A DNA stretch of 42,063 nt from an uncultured Spartobacteria bacterium. Its GTDB lineage: Bacteria; Verrucomicrobiota; Verrucomicrobiia; Chthoniobacterales; UBA6821. The stretch spans positions 1-42,063 of the forward strand of contig CAIPWR010000052.1 in NCBI GenBank assembly GCA_903868795.1, read 5' to 3'. Shown piece after piece: positions 35,957 to 42,063 of this stretch (position 1 is the first letter of the stretch; each line of letters starts with the position of its first letter). The position numbers and the translations under genes are program-made. The notes below the pieces were generated by a model. The model had not been told where the DNA came from. It made no database searches and worked only from the letters and a program-made list of their open reading frames with translations.

Positions 35957-38527
35957 TTAAAGCCACTTATGCTTGGGATAGCGGCGTGAAAGCTCTGGCT
36001 TGATCTTCGGATAAGTTTCTTTCCAGAAGGAGTTGAGGTCCTTGGTGATCTGGATAGGTCGACGGTTGGGAGCTAAGATTTCGATCGTTACTTCGGCTTT
36101 GCCTCCTGCGAGTTTTGGGGTGGCGGTCACTCCGTAGAGATCCTGGATCAGGGCACTCATGGTGACTTGGCCTGTCGGTTTATAGAGCAGGCGTGCCTTT
36201 CGTCCCCCGGGGAGCTCATGGCGATCGGGAGCTAGGCGTTCCAGGGCGGCGCGCTGTACTGGAGTTAGGAGCGACTGGAGAGCTGGAAGGGCCGGTTTAT
36301 CCTTCACCTCACGGTAGCCCACGGCTCCACGACACCATTCCTCGAGAGCCAACTGGCGCTCGGTTGCATCGAAAGAGGGGAGTTCGAGCTCCGGATGATG
36401 GTGAGCGAGCCATTGGACACGCTGCATCCACTCCTCGGTCTCTTCCTTCCATGTCGGGAGGGGAAGATCCCCTTCGGCCAGTGCAGCGGCCAACACTCTC
36501 GAGGCTTCTTCGCAGGGTTGGGCATCCCGATGGACTGATTCCAGCACGAGATCGCGGAAGACCTTCTCCGTTCGCTTCACGACGCGGTTTGTGCCAGTAT
36601 CGAAAAAGCAGTCGTTCCTGTCGGTGAATTCCTCGGGAAAGAGATCCCGCAGCATCTGCTCATCGATCGAGGTGACCATCGAGAGCTGGACTCGGACATC
36701 GCCGCTACCTTGGCCGATCTCGCTGATCTCTGCGGCAACCACAAGGCGGCTCTCTGCGGCCGCGCTCTCCTTGGCGAGCAAGCCTCGTCTTCCATGGACG
36801 ATATCACAAAGATTCGTTCCTGCTCCGCGTCGCCGTGCCACCTGGTCTGCGAAGCCGGCCAGAATGCAGCGGGCCAAGGCTTCGTCGGGTGCGGCCGGAG
36901 CATCGATATCGAGTCCCTGGCCTTCGGCAAGCCTCAGAAACTGATCGTAGACGCGCCCTGTCTGCCGTGCGGCATCACCATGAACAGCGAGTTGGCGGCA
37001 GCGGTCGGCCCTGAAATCATTCTTTTCAGCCCAGCGAAACGCGCGGGCCATCACTAGGAAATCGGAACCCCCTCCACCGAAGAGATCCTGACGCTCCTCC
37101 TCAGTCTTTCGATCTGTCCGCAGGAGTAGTGGTCGTGACTGGGTGAGCGCTGCCATCAGTGCCACGGCGCGGACACACCCAAATTCCTGAGCGGCCAGGA
37201 GCATGCGGGCATACCTAGGGTGCGTGGGGAAGGCGAGCATCCTGCGGCCCATGGGCGTAATCCCACCCTCATGATCGAGTGCCCCAAGATCTCTCAGCAG
37301 TGTTTCCGCACGGGTGAGAGCTTGTGATTGAGGAGCATCGAGCCAACGGATGGCATCCATGGCGAGGAAGCCTGCGGCCTTCAGTGTGAGCAGTACTTCG
37401 CTGAGATCGACACGATGGATCTCCGGAGCCTCGCGGGGTATGCGTCGCGTATGATCGCGCTCTGTCCAGAGTCGGAGACAGACTCCGGGAGCTGTTCGCC
37501 CAGCCCGACCCGCGCGCTGATCGGCGGAGGCCCGACTGATCTTTTCGATTAGCAGGGTGTTAATGCCGCGCCGGGGATCGAAGCTCGCGATACGGGCCAG
37601 GCCGCTATCAATCACGCCGGTGACCCCGTCGATGGTCAGCGAGGTTTCCGCTACATTGGTCGCCACGATCACCTTACGCCCTCCGCCCGAGGAGACAGCG
37701 GCATCCTGATCGGCTGGGGTCAGTTCCCCATGAAGAGGGAGCGCGGCGATGTTTGATGGAAGGCGTACCCTCAGTGTTGAGATGGTCCGCGAGATCTCAT
37801 AGGTACCCGGCATAAAAATCAGCAGGTTACCCGTGGTTTTCCTAAGCATCGTCTCGGCGGCTTCAGCCGCGAGGTCCCACGGCTTCTCCTCTCCCGGATC
37901 CCTAGTGAGGTATTCGATGTCGACGGGATGGGTTCGCCCCCCGGATCTGAGAACGGCACAGGGTTGGAGGTATTCTGCGAGCGCAGAGGTATCGAGGGTC
38001 GCCGACATGACGATGATCTTCAGATCGGGTCGCCGGGTCACTTGAAGGTCCAGAGCTTGGGCAAGTGAGATGTCACTATAGAGGTGTCGCTCGTGGAACT
38101 CGTCGAAGAGCAGCGCACTCACGCCTCTCAGATCGGGATCTCCGAGCATCTGGCGGACAAGAATTCCCTCGGTGACAAAGAGAAGGCGTGTTGAGGAACT
38201 GGAGGCATCATCGAGTCTGATGCGGTAGCCGACCTCATCACCCACACGGCCGTTCCGCTCACTTGCGACTCTGGCTGCCAGCATTCGCGCCGCAAGTCGT
38301 CGTGGCTGAAGGATGACGGCGCGACCTTGACCGAGAATCCCGGCATCCAGGAGCATCTGGGGAATCTGTGTTGATTTTCCGGAGCCCGTGGGAGCCTCCA
38401 CGATGAGGCGGTTGCCACGGGTCAACTCGGAGATGATTCCTTCGCGAAGCTCCTCGATCGGCAGATCGGTTCGGCGGGGGGCATAACTCTTCTCAGAGGA
38501 AGGGGAGTTGTTCGGTTCTGGCAACAT
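35957..38527 (-). CDS. hrpB: ATP-dependent RNA helicase HrpB-like
   Basis: DEAH-box helicase of the HrpB type, whose role in bacteria is not fully settled. 856 residues, the usual 800-850. Motifs in order: Walker A APTGSGKST (45-53), DEFH box DEFHER (142-147, DEFH in place of DEAH), SAT near 174-176, VATNVAETSLTI and the QRAGRAGR arginine-finger motif. The HrpB-specific C-terminal domain follows. ATG 38527 is 23 bp from the diverging gene start at 38551, so the promoters must overlap. No Shine-Dalgarno. Confidence 0.93.
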   Translation of the reverse strand: MLPEPNNSPSSEKSYAPRRTDLPIEELREGIISELTRGNRLIVEAPTGSGKSTQIPQMLLDAGILGQGRAVILQPRRLAARMLAARVASERNGRVGDEVGYRIRLDDASSSSTRLLFVTEGILVRQMLGDPDLRGVSALLFDEFHERHLYSDISLAQALDLQVTRRPDLKIIVMSATLDTSALAEYLQPCAVLRSGGRTHPVDIEYLTRDPGEEKPWDLAAEAAETMLRKTTGNLLIFMPGTYEISRTISTLRVRLPSNIAALPLHGELTPADQDAAVSSGGGRKVIVATNVAETSLTIDGVTGVIDSGLARIASFDPRRGINTLLIEKISRASADQRAGRAGRTAPGVCLRLWTERDHTRRIPREAPEIHRVDLSEVLLTLKAAGFLAMDAIRWLDAPQSQALTRAETLLRDLGALDHEGGITPMGRRMLAFPTHPRYARMLLAAQEFGCVRAVALMAALTQSRPLLLRTDRKTEEERQDLFGGGGSDFLVMARAFRWAEKNDFRADRCRQLAVHGDAARQTGRVYDQFLRLAEGQGLDIDAPAAPDEALARCILAGFADQVARRRGAGTNLCDIVHGRRGLLAKESAAAESRLVVAAEISEIGQGSGDVRVQLSMVTSIDEQMLRDLFPEEFTDRNDCFFDTGTNRVVKRTEKVFRDLVLESVHRDAQPCEEASRVLAAALAEGDLPLPTWKEETEEWMQRVQWLAHHHPELELPSFDATERQLALEEWCRGAVGYREVKDKPALPALQSLLTPVQRAALERLAPDRHELPGGRKARLLYKPTGQVTMSALIQDLYGVTATPKLAGGKAEVTIEILAPNRRPIQITKDLNSFWKETYPKIKPELSRRYPKHKWL

Positions 38528-38550
38528 GCGGATATCTGGTGTATCCAGAA

Positions 38551-39423
38551 ATGATGCTGACTGGCAGACATTTTGGCGTCATTGCGCTGATGGCCATCGG
38601 CTGCAATGCAGCCCAGTCCCTCGACTCTGCACCCCTTCCCATGACGGAGGTGCAGAAGCAGACGGCTGTTTTTCTGGACGAACTGAGCGTGCCCTCTCCC
38701 GGAGAGGTCTTTTCGGCCCTCAATAAAGCCTGCAGGCCGAACTGGGCCACGCTTGTCACTCCGGCCACGGCACCCGTCACGACGGAGCGCCCACAGCTTG
38801 CCTTGGCCGTAGGAGTGCTGACGGCCAATGGCTATGTTGCCGTGGAGGCTCAGGATGGTCAGCAGGTGAAGAATGTCGGACGCGAGATGATGACTCTGGC
38901 CAAGTCTCTGGGTGTGAGTCAGAGCCTGATGGGTAGGGGAAATAGTCTGATGGAATTTGCCGAGAGTAATGATTGGGAGGCTCTGGCAGATGAGTTGGAA
39001 GCCACCGAGAACGAGGTGAAGAACTCCATGGTCGATCAAAAAGACCGTGATCTGGTTACCCTCACCTCAGCCGCCGCATGGTTGAGAGGGCTCGAGGTTG
39101 CCACGGGTGTCGTGCTGTCCAGTGACTCACTGAAAGGGGCCGCAGAGTTGCATCAGCCCGAGTTGGCCAGAAGGCTTGCCTCGCAACTCGATGCTCTTCC
39201 CGATCGCATGAAAAGAGGGGCCTTGGTTCCCGCAGTGAAGAGAACGCTGGAGACAACAGCCTCCCTGCTTGCAGATCCCGAAACTAAAGGCGATGTCCTT
39301 CGCAAACACCTCACGAAAATCCATGACGATTGCTCCACTGTCGTGAAGGCGATCTTGAGTTCTTCGACAGCGCTTTCCTCGCCTGGTTCCGTCACAATAC
39401 CCACGACCCCCTCGAAATCATAA
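38551..39423 (+). CDS. Secreted hypothetical protein, helical
   Basis: Encodes 290 residues from ATG 38551 (GTG 38539 also in frame). Signal peptide about 1-22 (HFGVIALMAIG, then CNAAQS). The cysteine after IG could make it a lipoprotein, but the lipobox is weak. The rest is a soluble helical protein with A/L/V/E/K composition and no recognised domain. It is read divergently from hrpB. Its stop shares one base with the next gene's ATG (TAATG), so the two are cotranscribed. Function unknown. Confidence 0.6.
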   Translation: MMLTGRHFGVIALMAIGCNAAQSLDSAPLPMTEVQKQTAVFLDELSVPSPGEVFSALNKACRPNWATLVTPATAPVTTERPQLALAVGVLTANGYVAVEAQDGQQVKNVGREMMTLAKSLGVSQSLMGRGNSLMEFAESNDWEALADELEATENEVKNSMVDQKDRDLVTLTSAAAWLRGLEVATGVVLSSDSLKGAAELHQPELARRLASQLDALPDRMKRGALVPAVKRTLETTASLLADPETKGDVLRKHLTKIHDDCSTVVKAILSSSTALSSPGSVTIPTTPSKS

Positions 39424-39932
39424 TGAAGCACCGCTTTCTTTTGCTGCTCCCAATGATGTTTCTGCTCCAGGGGTTCCCCGGCATGGCCATCGCTCAGGAG
39501 ACGGTTTCTTCCGCTCAGAAGGTGATGGAACCGATCCCAACCGAAGCCCGCAGGCTCGCCTTGGAAACGGCCGGGGCCTTTGAGAACGACGGCTTTAGGA
39601 TCCGCGACGGAGAGTGGAGCGGCACGCTTTCCAAGGGGAAGGGTGCGCCCCTCTTCCTTCAGGTGACACTTTTTGCCGGGGAGTATTACTGGTTTGTCGC
39701 TGCCTCCCCGGTGACCGCAGCCTCTCTGCATCTCATGGTCTATGATTCTTCCGGCAAGCCCGTAAAAAGTGAATTGTGGCATAATGCACCCAAGGGTGAA
39801 GGGACACGAACTGCTGCGGGAGTTGCACCGACTCTAAGCGGTAAATATTTTATCGGAGTGGATGGGGTGAACTCGACCAACAATCCCACCGAACGTCCTA
39901 TCGATTTTTCCCTAGTTTACTGCTATAAATAA
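39423..39932 (+). CDS. Secreted hypothetical protein, beta-rich
   Basis: Encodes 169 residues; ATG 39423 overlaps the previous stop by one base, and the longer frame from 39330 lies in the upstream gene. Signal peptide 1-24 (HRFLLLLPMMFLLQGFPG, cleavage near AIAQ). The mature protein reads as a beta-sandwich with turns (GEYYWFVAASPV, SSGKPVKSE, GKYFIGVDGVNS), reminiscent of pre-peptidase C-terminal or carbohydrate-binding sandwich folds. No catalytic residue stands out. It probably acts with the upstream secreted protein. Confidence 0.6.
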   Translation: MKHRFLLLLPMMFLLQGFPGMAIAQETVSSAQKVMEPIPTEARRLALETAGAFENDGFRIRDGEWSGTLSKGKGAPLFLQVTLFAGEYYWFVAASPVTAASLHLMVYDSSGKPVKSELWHNAPKGEGTRTAAGVAPTLSGKYFIGVDGVNSTNNPTERPIDFSLVYCYK

Positions 39933-39941
39933 CACGTCGCC

Positions 39942-40412
39942 ATGTCCTCCTCCGCTCCAGCCACCAAGGAAACCGTCACGGGAGTTCCCGTGAAGCACTT
40001 CTCAATCTTCCTTCATAACAAGGTGGGGGCTCTTCTTGAGGTGGTGAAGTTCTTCGAGCAGAAAGGGGTCATTGTTCTGGCGTTCAGTATTGTTGATTCG
40101 GCCGAGTCCGCCATTGCCCGCATGATTGTCAGCGATCCCGTGTTGGTCGGGAAATTGCTGCATGAGCGCGATATTGCCTATGTCGAGACCACGGTGCTCG
40201 TCGTGGAGTTGTCTGAAGGTGCTGCCGATCTCGGGCGCGTGCTGAATTGCCTGCTGATGGCCGAGGTCAACCTCCTTTTTAGTTATCCGCTTCTGGTGCG
40301 TCCTCGCGGCAAAGCCCTGCTGGTTCTTCATGTCGATGACAACGAGTGCGCCTCGACGGTGCTCCAAGGGGAGGGATATCAGATCCTCACCCAGGGCGAT
40401 CTGTCGCGGTAG
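39942..40412 (+). CDS. Tandem ACT-domain protein
   Basis: Encodes 156 residues with two ACT-like repeats: about 18-80 (KHFSIFLHNKVGALLEVVKFF, then VIVLAFSIVDSAESAIARMIV) and about 84-150 (TTVLVVELSEGAADLGRVLNCLLMAEVNLLFSYPL in sections). ACT domains bind amino acids and regulate enzymes; stand-alone tandem-ACT proteins are usually regulators. It is 9 bp after the previous stop. No enzyme gene is adjacent, so the ligand is unknown. Confidence 0.75.
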   Translation: MSSSAPATKETVTGVPVKHFSIFLHNKVGALLEVVKFFEQKGVIVLAFSIVDSAESAIARMIVSDPVLVGKLLHERDIAYVETTVLVVELSEGAADLGRVLNCLLMAEVNLLFSYPLLVRPRGKALLVLHVDDNECASTVLQGEGYQILTQGDLSR

Positions 40413-40508
40413 ATCGGTTGGATCGAAGGAGTTTCGACAAGTTTTTGTCAAACGCGGCAAGTCTCGACTTGAGGTCGGCAAGCCCATTACGTTGAATTCT
40501 CAATACTA

Positions 40509-40546
40509 GGAGGGGTGGTAGAGTGGTCTATTGCGTCAGTCTTGAA
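40509..40546 (+). pseudogene. Broken tRNA-Ser copy (5' half)
   Basis: The 38 bases match the 5' half of the intact tRNA-Ser at 40697 from the acceptor to the anticodon loop (GTCTTGAA), with five mismatches; the upstream CTAGGAGGGGTGGTAGAG is identical. Beyond the anticodon loop the match ends, the anticodon stem cannot form and no 3' acceptor is present. The whole gap 40413-40696 holds no gene I can support, only this fragment and hairpins at 40574-40597. Confidence 0.75.
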
Positions 40547-40573
40547 CCCTGTGAATGGGATGAGCAGGTAAGA

Positions 40574-40619
40574 CTGCCGTAGGCAGCCCCGAAGGGGTGA
40601 GACGAGCGGGAGCGAGCGA
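40574..40619 (+). repeat. Two hairpins plus REP-like motif, copy 2
   Basis: Two contiguous hairpins, CTGCC-GTA-GGCAG (40574-40586) and CCCC-GAA-GGGG (40587-40597), are followed at 40605-40619 by AGCGGGAGCGAGCGA, the same motif as at 2800-2814 on the other strand. This looks like one copy of a dispersed intergenic element. Confidence 0.45.
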
Positions 40620-40681
40620 ATCAAAACCGGGGTGGAGTTTTCCCAAGTTCTTTGCTTCGCAAATAAGAGATAATCGCGTTA

Positions 40682-40699
40682 TCCTAGTAATTACTAGGA
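40682..40699. repeat. Perfect 18-bp palindrome at the tRNA-Ser 5' end
   Basis: TCCTAGTAATTACTAGGA is exactly self-complementary and overlaps the first three bases of tRNA-Ser. The broken upstream copy has the right half only (ACTAGGA). It could be a protein-binding site or a recombination junction. Confidence 0.6.
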
Positions 40700-40785
40700 G
40701 GGGTGGTAGAGCGGTTTATTGCACCGGTCTTGAAAACCGGAGAGGTCACAAGCCTCCGTGGGTTCGAATCCCACCCCCTCCGCCA
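40697..40785 (+). tRNA. tRNA-Ser (anticodon TGA)
   Basis: Acceptor GGAGGGG pairs with CCCCTCC; discriminator G and encoded CCA (40783-40785). Anticodon stem CCGGT/ACCGG with loop CTTGAAA gives TGA. The long variable arm (AGAGGTCACAAGCCTCC) is the class II feature of serine tRNAs. T-arm GTGGG-TTCGAAT-CCCAC. A GATAAT box at 40669-40674 could be its -10. Confidence 0.95.
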
Positions 40786-40844
40786 TGCCTCTTCATCGCC
40801 CGCAGACCCTCATAAATACTAGGGTCAGCATTTTGATGAAGGGT

Positions 40845-40862
40845 CAAAAAGGGGCCTTTTTG
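40845..40862 (+). terminator. Terminator-like inverted repeat after tRNA-Ser
   Basis: CAAAAAGG-GG-CCTTTTTG is a perfect 8-bp inverted repeat with T5 in its right arm, 60 bp after the tRNA, suited to an intrinsic terminator. The two-base loop would open in practice. A tandem AAGTGTCCCT-type repeat follows. Confidence 0.4.
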
Positions 40863-41002
40863 GGCCAAGTGTCCCTAAAAGTGTCCCTCCTCGGATCGCG
40901 GAGGCACTACCCGAGCCTAGGATGTCAAAAAGCGAGGACTACTCGCATGTTGCTCCCAATCGGGAACACCAAGGGAAAAAACGGAGGCTAGAATGCCCTT
41001 CT

Positions 41003-41329
41003 ATGTTCAACACCAAGAAACCCATTTCCTTTGATGAAGAGGCCTTACTCCTTGATGGACGCCGCCTTCCTGCCCGTCTGACTTCCGCTGAAGTGGCGGT
41101 GGTCTTGGGCTTCCAAGAGCACGATATCGCCCGGCTGGTTGTCGCCAAGCTGCTGACCCCTCTCGGGAAGCCTGCCCATAACTCACCAAAGCACTTTGCT
41201 TCCGTCGATATCATCCAGGCTGCCCAAGACCGTGAGTGGCTATCGACAGCCACCCGCCAGATTTCCCGCTACTGGCAAAGTCGTAATGAGAAGAAGAGAG
41301 TGCCCCCTGCCTTGGAGGAAACACCTTGA
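41003..41329 (+). CDS. Small helix-turn-helix protein
   Basis: Encodes 108 residues from ATG 41003. The frame is open to ATG 40922, but those 27 residues (KSEDYSHVAPNREHQGKK) look non-coding. GRRLPARLTSAEVAVVLGF then HDIARLVVAKLLTPLG (about 19-55) forms a MerR/excisionase-type helix-turn-helix, followed by FASVDI and a tail ending RYWQSRNEKK. Proteins of this shape, DNA-binding with a locus-linked role, are known to me from verrucomicrobial and planctomycete genomes; that is recall, not a search. A GGAGG lies 15 bp before the ATG, too far to be an ordinary Shine-Dalgarno. It lies next to a hipBA module. Confidence 0.6.
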   Translation: MFNTKKPISFDEEALLLDGRRLPARLTSAEVAVVLGFQEHDIARLVVAKLLTPLGKPAHNSPKHFASVDIIQAAQDREWLSTATRQISRYWQSRNEKKRVPPALEETP

Positions 41330-41339
41330 TGGATGTTCT

Positions 41340-41367
41340 GAAAGAAAAAGAGCCCATGATTTCTTTC
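41340..41367 (+). terminator. Possible terminator between HTH gene and hipB
   Basis: GAAAGAAA (41340-41347) and TTTCTTTC (41360-41367) form a perfect inverted repeat with a 12-base loop. A second GAAAG/CTTTC pair lies at 41372-41388. The stems are AT-rich, so this is weak. Confidence 0.3.
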
Positions 41368-41426
41368 AAAAGAAAGCGAAGTTCTTTCGGTAGATCCAAG
41401 CATCTAGGAAATTCTGCGAGTACGGG

Positions 41427-41498
41427 TACCACTTAAAGATAGTAAATAAGAAATACCATCTTTAAGTGGTATCTTGCATATACTACGTTGGAGTAGTA
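41427..41498 (+). promoter_or_regulatory. hipBA operator array: three 5-N8-5 inverted repeats, 27-bp spacing
   Basis: O1 41427-41444 is TACCA-N8-TAGTA, O2 41454-41471 is TACCA-N8-TGGTA (with flanking A/T matching too), O3 41481-41498 is TACTA-N8-TAGTA. The centres are 27 bp apart in both gaps. E. coli HipB is known to bind TATCC-N8-GGATA in several sites upstream of hipBA, so the layout matches. A TATACT (41479-41484) is a possible -10 overlapping O3. O1 and O2 also form a 14-bp inverted repeat (41427-41440 with 41458-41471). Confidence 0.7.
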
Positions 41499-41507
41499 GA
41501 AGAGATC

Positions 41508-41789
41508 ATGCATCAAAACTATCCGGTATCCACGCCGATCCAACTTTCTCAGACCCTCAAGGCGCTGAGACAAGCTGCCGGATTAAGTCAGGAGGCAGCA
41601 GGTCAGCTGCTGGGGGTGAACCAGAAGCGCCTCGCTAGGATTGAGTCAGCTCCAGAGCGGACGAGTTTTGAGCAGATTTCCCGGCTTGTTACGGCATTGG
41701 GTGGACGACTTGAGGTGAGTATAGCCTCCTCGATGACTGCCAAGGAGTCTGAGGCGAAGGGCTCTCAGCAGGCACCTTCAACCTGGTAG
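41508..41789 (+). CDS. hipB: HipB-like antitoxin
   Basis: Helix-turn-helix repressor that binds and neutralises HipA and represses the operon. 93 residues from ATG 41508 (MHQNYPVSTPIQLSQ), not the longer frame from 41466, which lies in the operator region. XRE-type HTH about 11-65: LSQTLKALRQAAGLSQEAA, LLGVNQKRLARIE. The C-terminus ends in Trp (APSTW), as in E. coli HipB, where the terminal Trp tail is known to contact HipA. hipA begins 8 bp after its stop. A weak GAAGAGA precedes the start. Confidence 0.88.
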   Translation: MHQNYPVSTPIQLSQTLKALRQAAGLSQEAAGQLLGVNQKRLARIESAPERTSFEQISRLVTALGGRLEVSIASSMTAKESEAKGSQQAPSTW

Positions 41790-41797
41790 AACTTGCC

Positions 41798-42063
41798 ATG
41801 GCCACCAACTCGCTCAGATCTCAGCTGATTATCTGGATGAATGGCATCCGGGTGGGTGTCTGGAGTCCTCCGGTTTCCAATGCATCGAGTCTCCAATATG
41901 ACCCGGCTTGGATTGAGTCACCGGAGAGGAGGGTTCTGTCGCTCTCTCTTCCTTTCACGCCGGGCAATATTCCCATGCGTGGAAGGATGGTTACGGATTT
42001 CTTCGATAATCTGCTGCCGGACACGGAAGAGATCCGTAGAAGGATCATGACTCGATACGGGAC
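41798..42063 (+). CDS. hipA: HipA-like serine/threonine kinase toxin, N-terminal part (cut by window edge)
   Basis: The frame opens at ATG 41798 and runs to the window end (88 codons). The N-terminal sub-domain reads LIIWMNGIRVGVWSPP, then LSLSLPF, and a block MRGRMVTDFFDNLLPD, the conserved N-terminal hallmark of HipA proteins. HipA phosphorylates glutamyl-tRNA synthetase in E. coli and triggers growth arrest. The catalytic domain lies beyond the window, so activity cannot be judged. Confidence 0.88.
   Translation, partial: MATNSLRSQLIIWMNGIRVGVWSPPVSNASSLQYDPAWIESPERRVLSLSLPFTPGNIPMRGRMVTDFFDNLLPDTEEIRRRIMTRYG

Noticed and set aside
40597..40815. Frame covering the tRNA-Ser region
   Set aside because: Overlaps the whole tRNA gene and hairpin elements; not a protein.
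40758..40991. Frame containing KGAFLGQV, similar to the GAFLGQ repeats
   Set aside because: It starts inside tRNA-Ser and spans the terminator-like inverted repeat; the match is short and comes from low-complexity bases, so it is coincidence.
40993..41034. 14-codon upstream frame with a good GGAGG before its ATG, overlapping the HTH gene start
   Set aside because: Attractive as a leader peptide, but too short to support without conservation; the GGAGG could be chance.
1..42063. CRISPR arrays, rRNA genes, restriction-modification genes or an integrase
   Set aside because: I found no regular spacer arrays, no rRNA-like sequence and no convincing methylase, nuclease or recombinase motifs.

Overview
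The window looks like chromosomal DNA of a Gram-negative bacterium, most likely of the Verrucomicrobiota/PVC group. This is inference, not a database result. Support comes from an outer-membrane gene set (LpxL-type acyltransferase, periplasmic PpiD-like foldase, entericidin-like lipoprotein), GC-rich genes, start codons that mostly lack Shine-Dalgarno sequences, and small helix-turn-helix and repeat proteins of a kind I associate with that phylum.

Layout. (1) 1-2.7 kb is an accessory, partly AT-rich edge: the tail of a probable transposase, a beta-rich protein whose 5' end looks cut, two small unknown ORFs, an AT-rich secreted protein and a secreted 39-residue-repeat protein. (2) 2.9-5.6 kb is alaS (minus). 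(3) 5.7-10.5 kb (minus) is a four-gene ABC cluster of the gliding-auxiliary type: ATPase, ABC-2 permease, GldG-like protein, DUF4340 protein. (4) 10.7-14.6 kb is sucA-sucB; the E2 lacks the E3-binding domain. (5) 14.7-16.8 kb has a secreted HExxH metallopeptidase (minus) diverging from purB. (6) 16.9-24.4 kb is nuoHIJKLMN, the membrane half of complex I plus NuoI, without nuoA-G. (7) 24.4-29.7 kb is recF, an MsbA-like ABC exporter and two paralogous GT-B-like glycosyltransferases. (8) 29.8-35.7 kb has tRNA-His (minus), a CYTH-Nudix fusion, a PpiD-like foldase, then a chain of TPR protein, metG and lpxL-like acyltransferase, and an entericidin-like lipoprotein. (9) 36.0-40.4 kb is hrpB (minus), with two secreted unknowns and a tandem-ACT protein on the plus strand. 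(10) 40.4-42.06 kb is a tRNA-Ser locus with a broken 5' tRNA copy and a perfect palindrome, then a small HTH protein and a hipBA toxin-antitoxin module cut by the window end.

Functional picture: most of the window is housekeeping (aminoacylation, TCA cycle, respiration, purine synthesis, envelope biogenesis). The accessory material sits at the two ends. The most informative non-coding signal is upstream of hipB: three 5-N8-5 inverted repeats with centres exactly 27 bp apart, the same geometry as the known E. coli HipB operators. The most unusual coding observations are the E2 without an E3-binding domain, the CYTH-Nudix fusion with degenerate signatures in both domains, and the ABC exporter coupled to twin glycosyltransferases. 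I found no CRISPR array, rRNA, integrase or complete mobile element.
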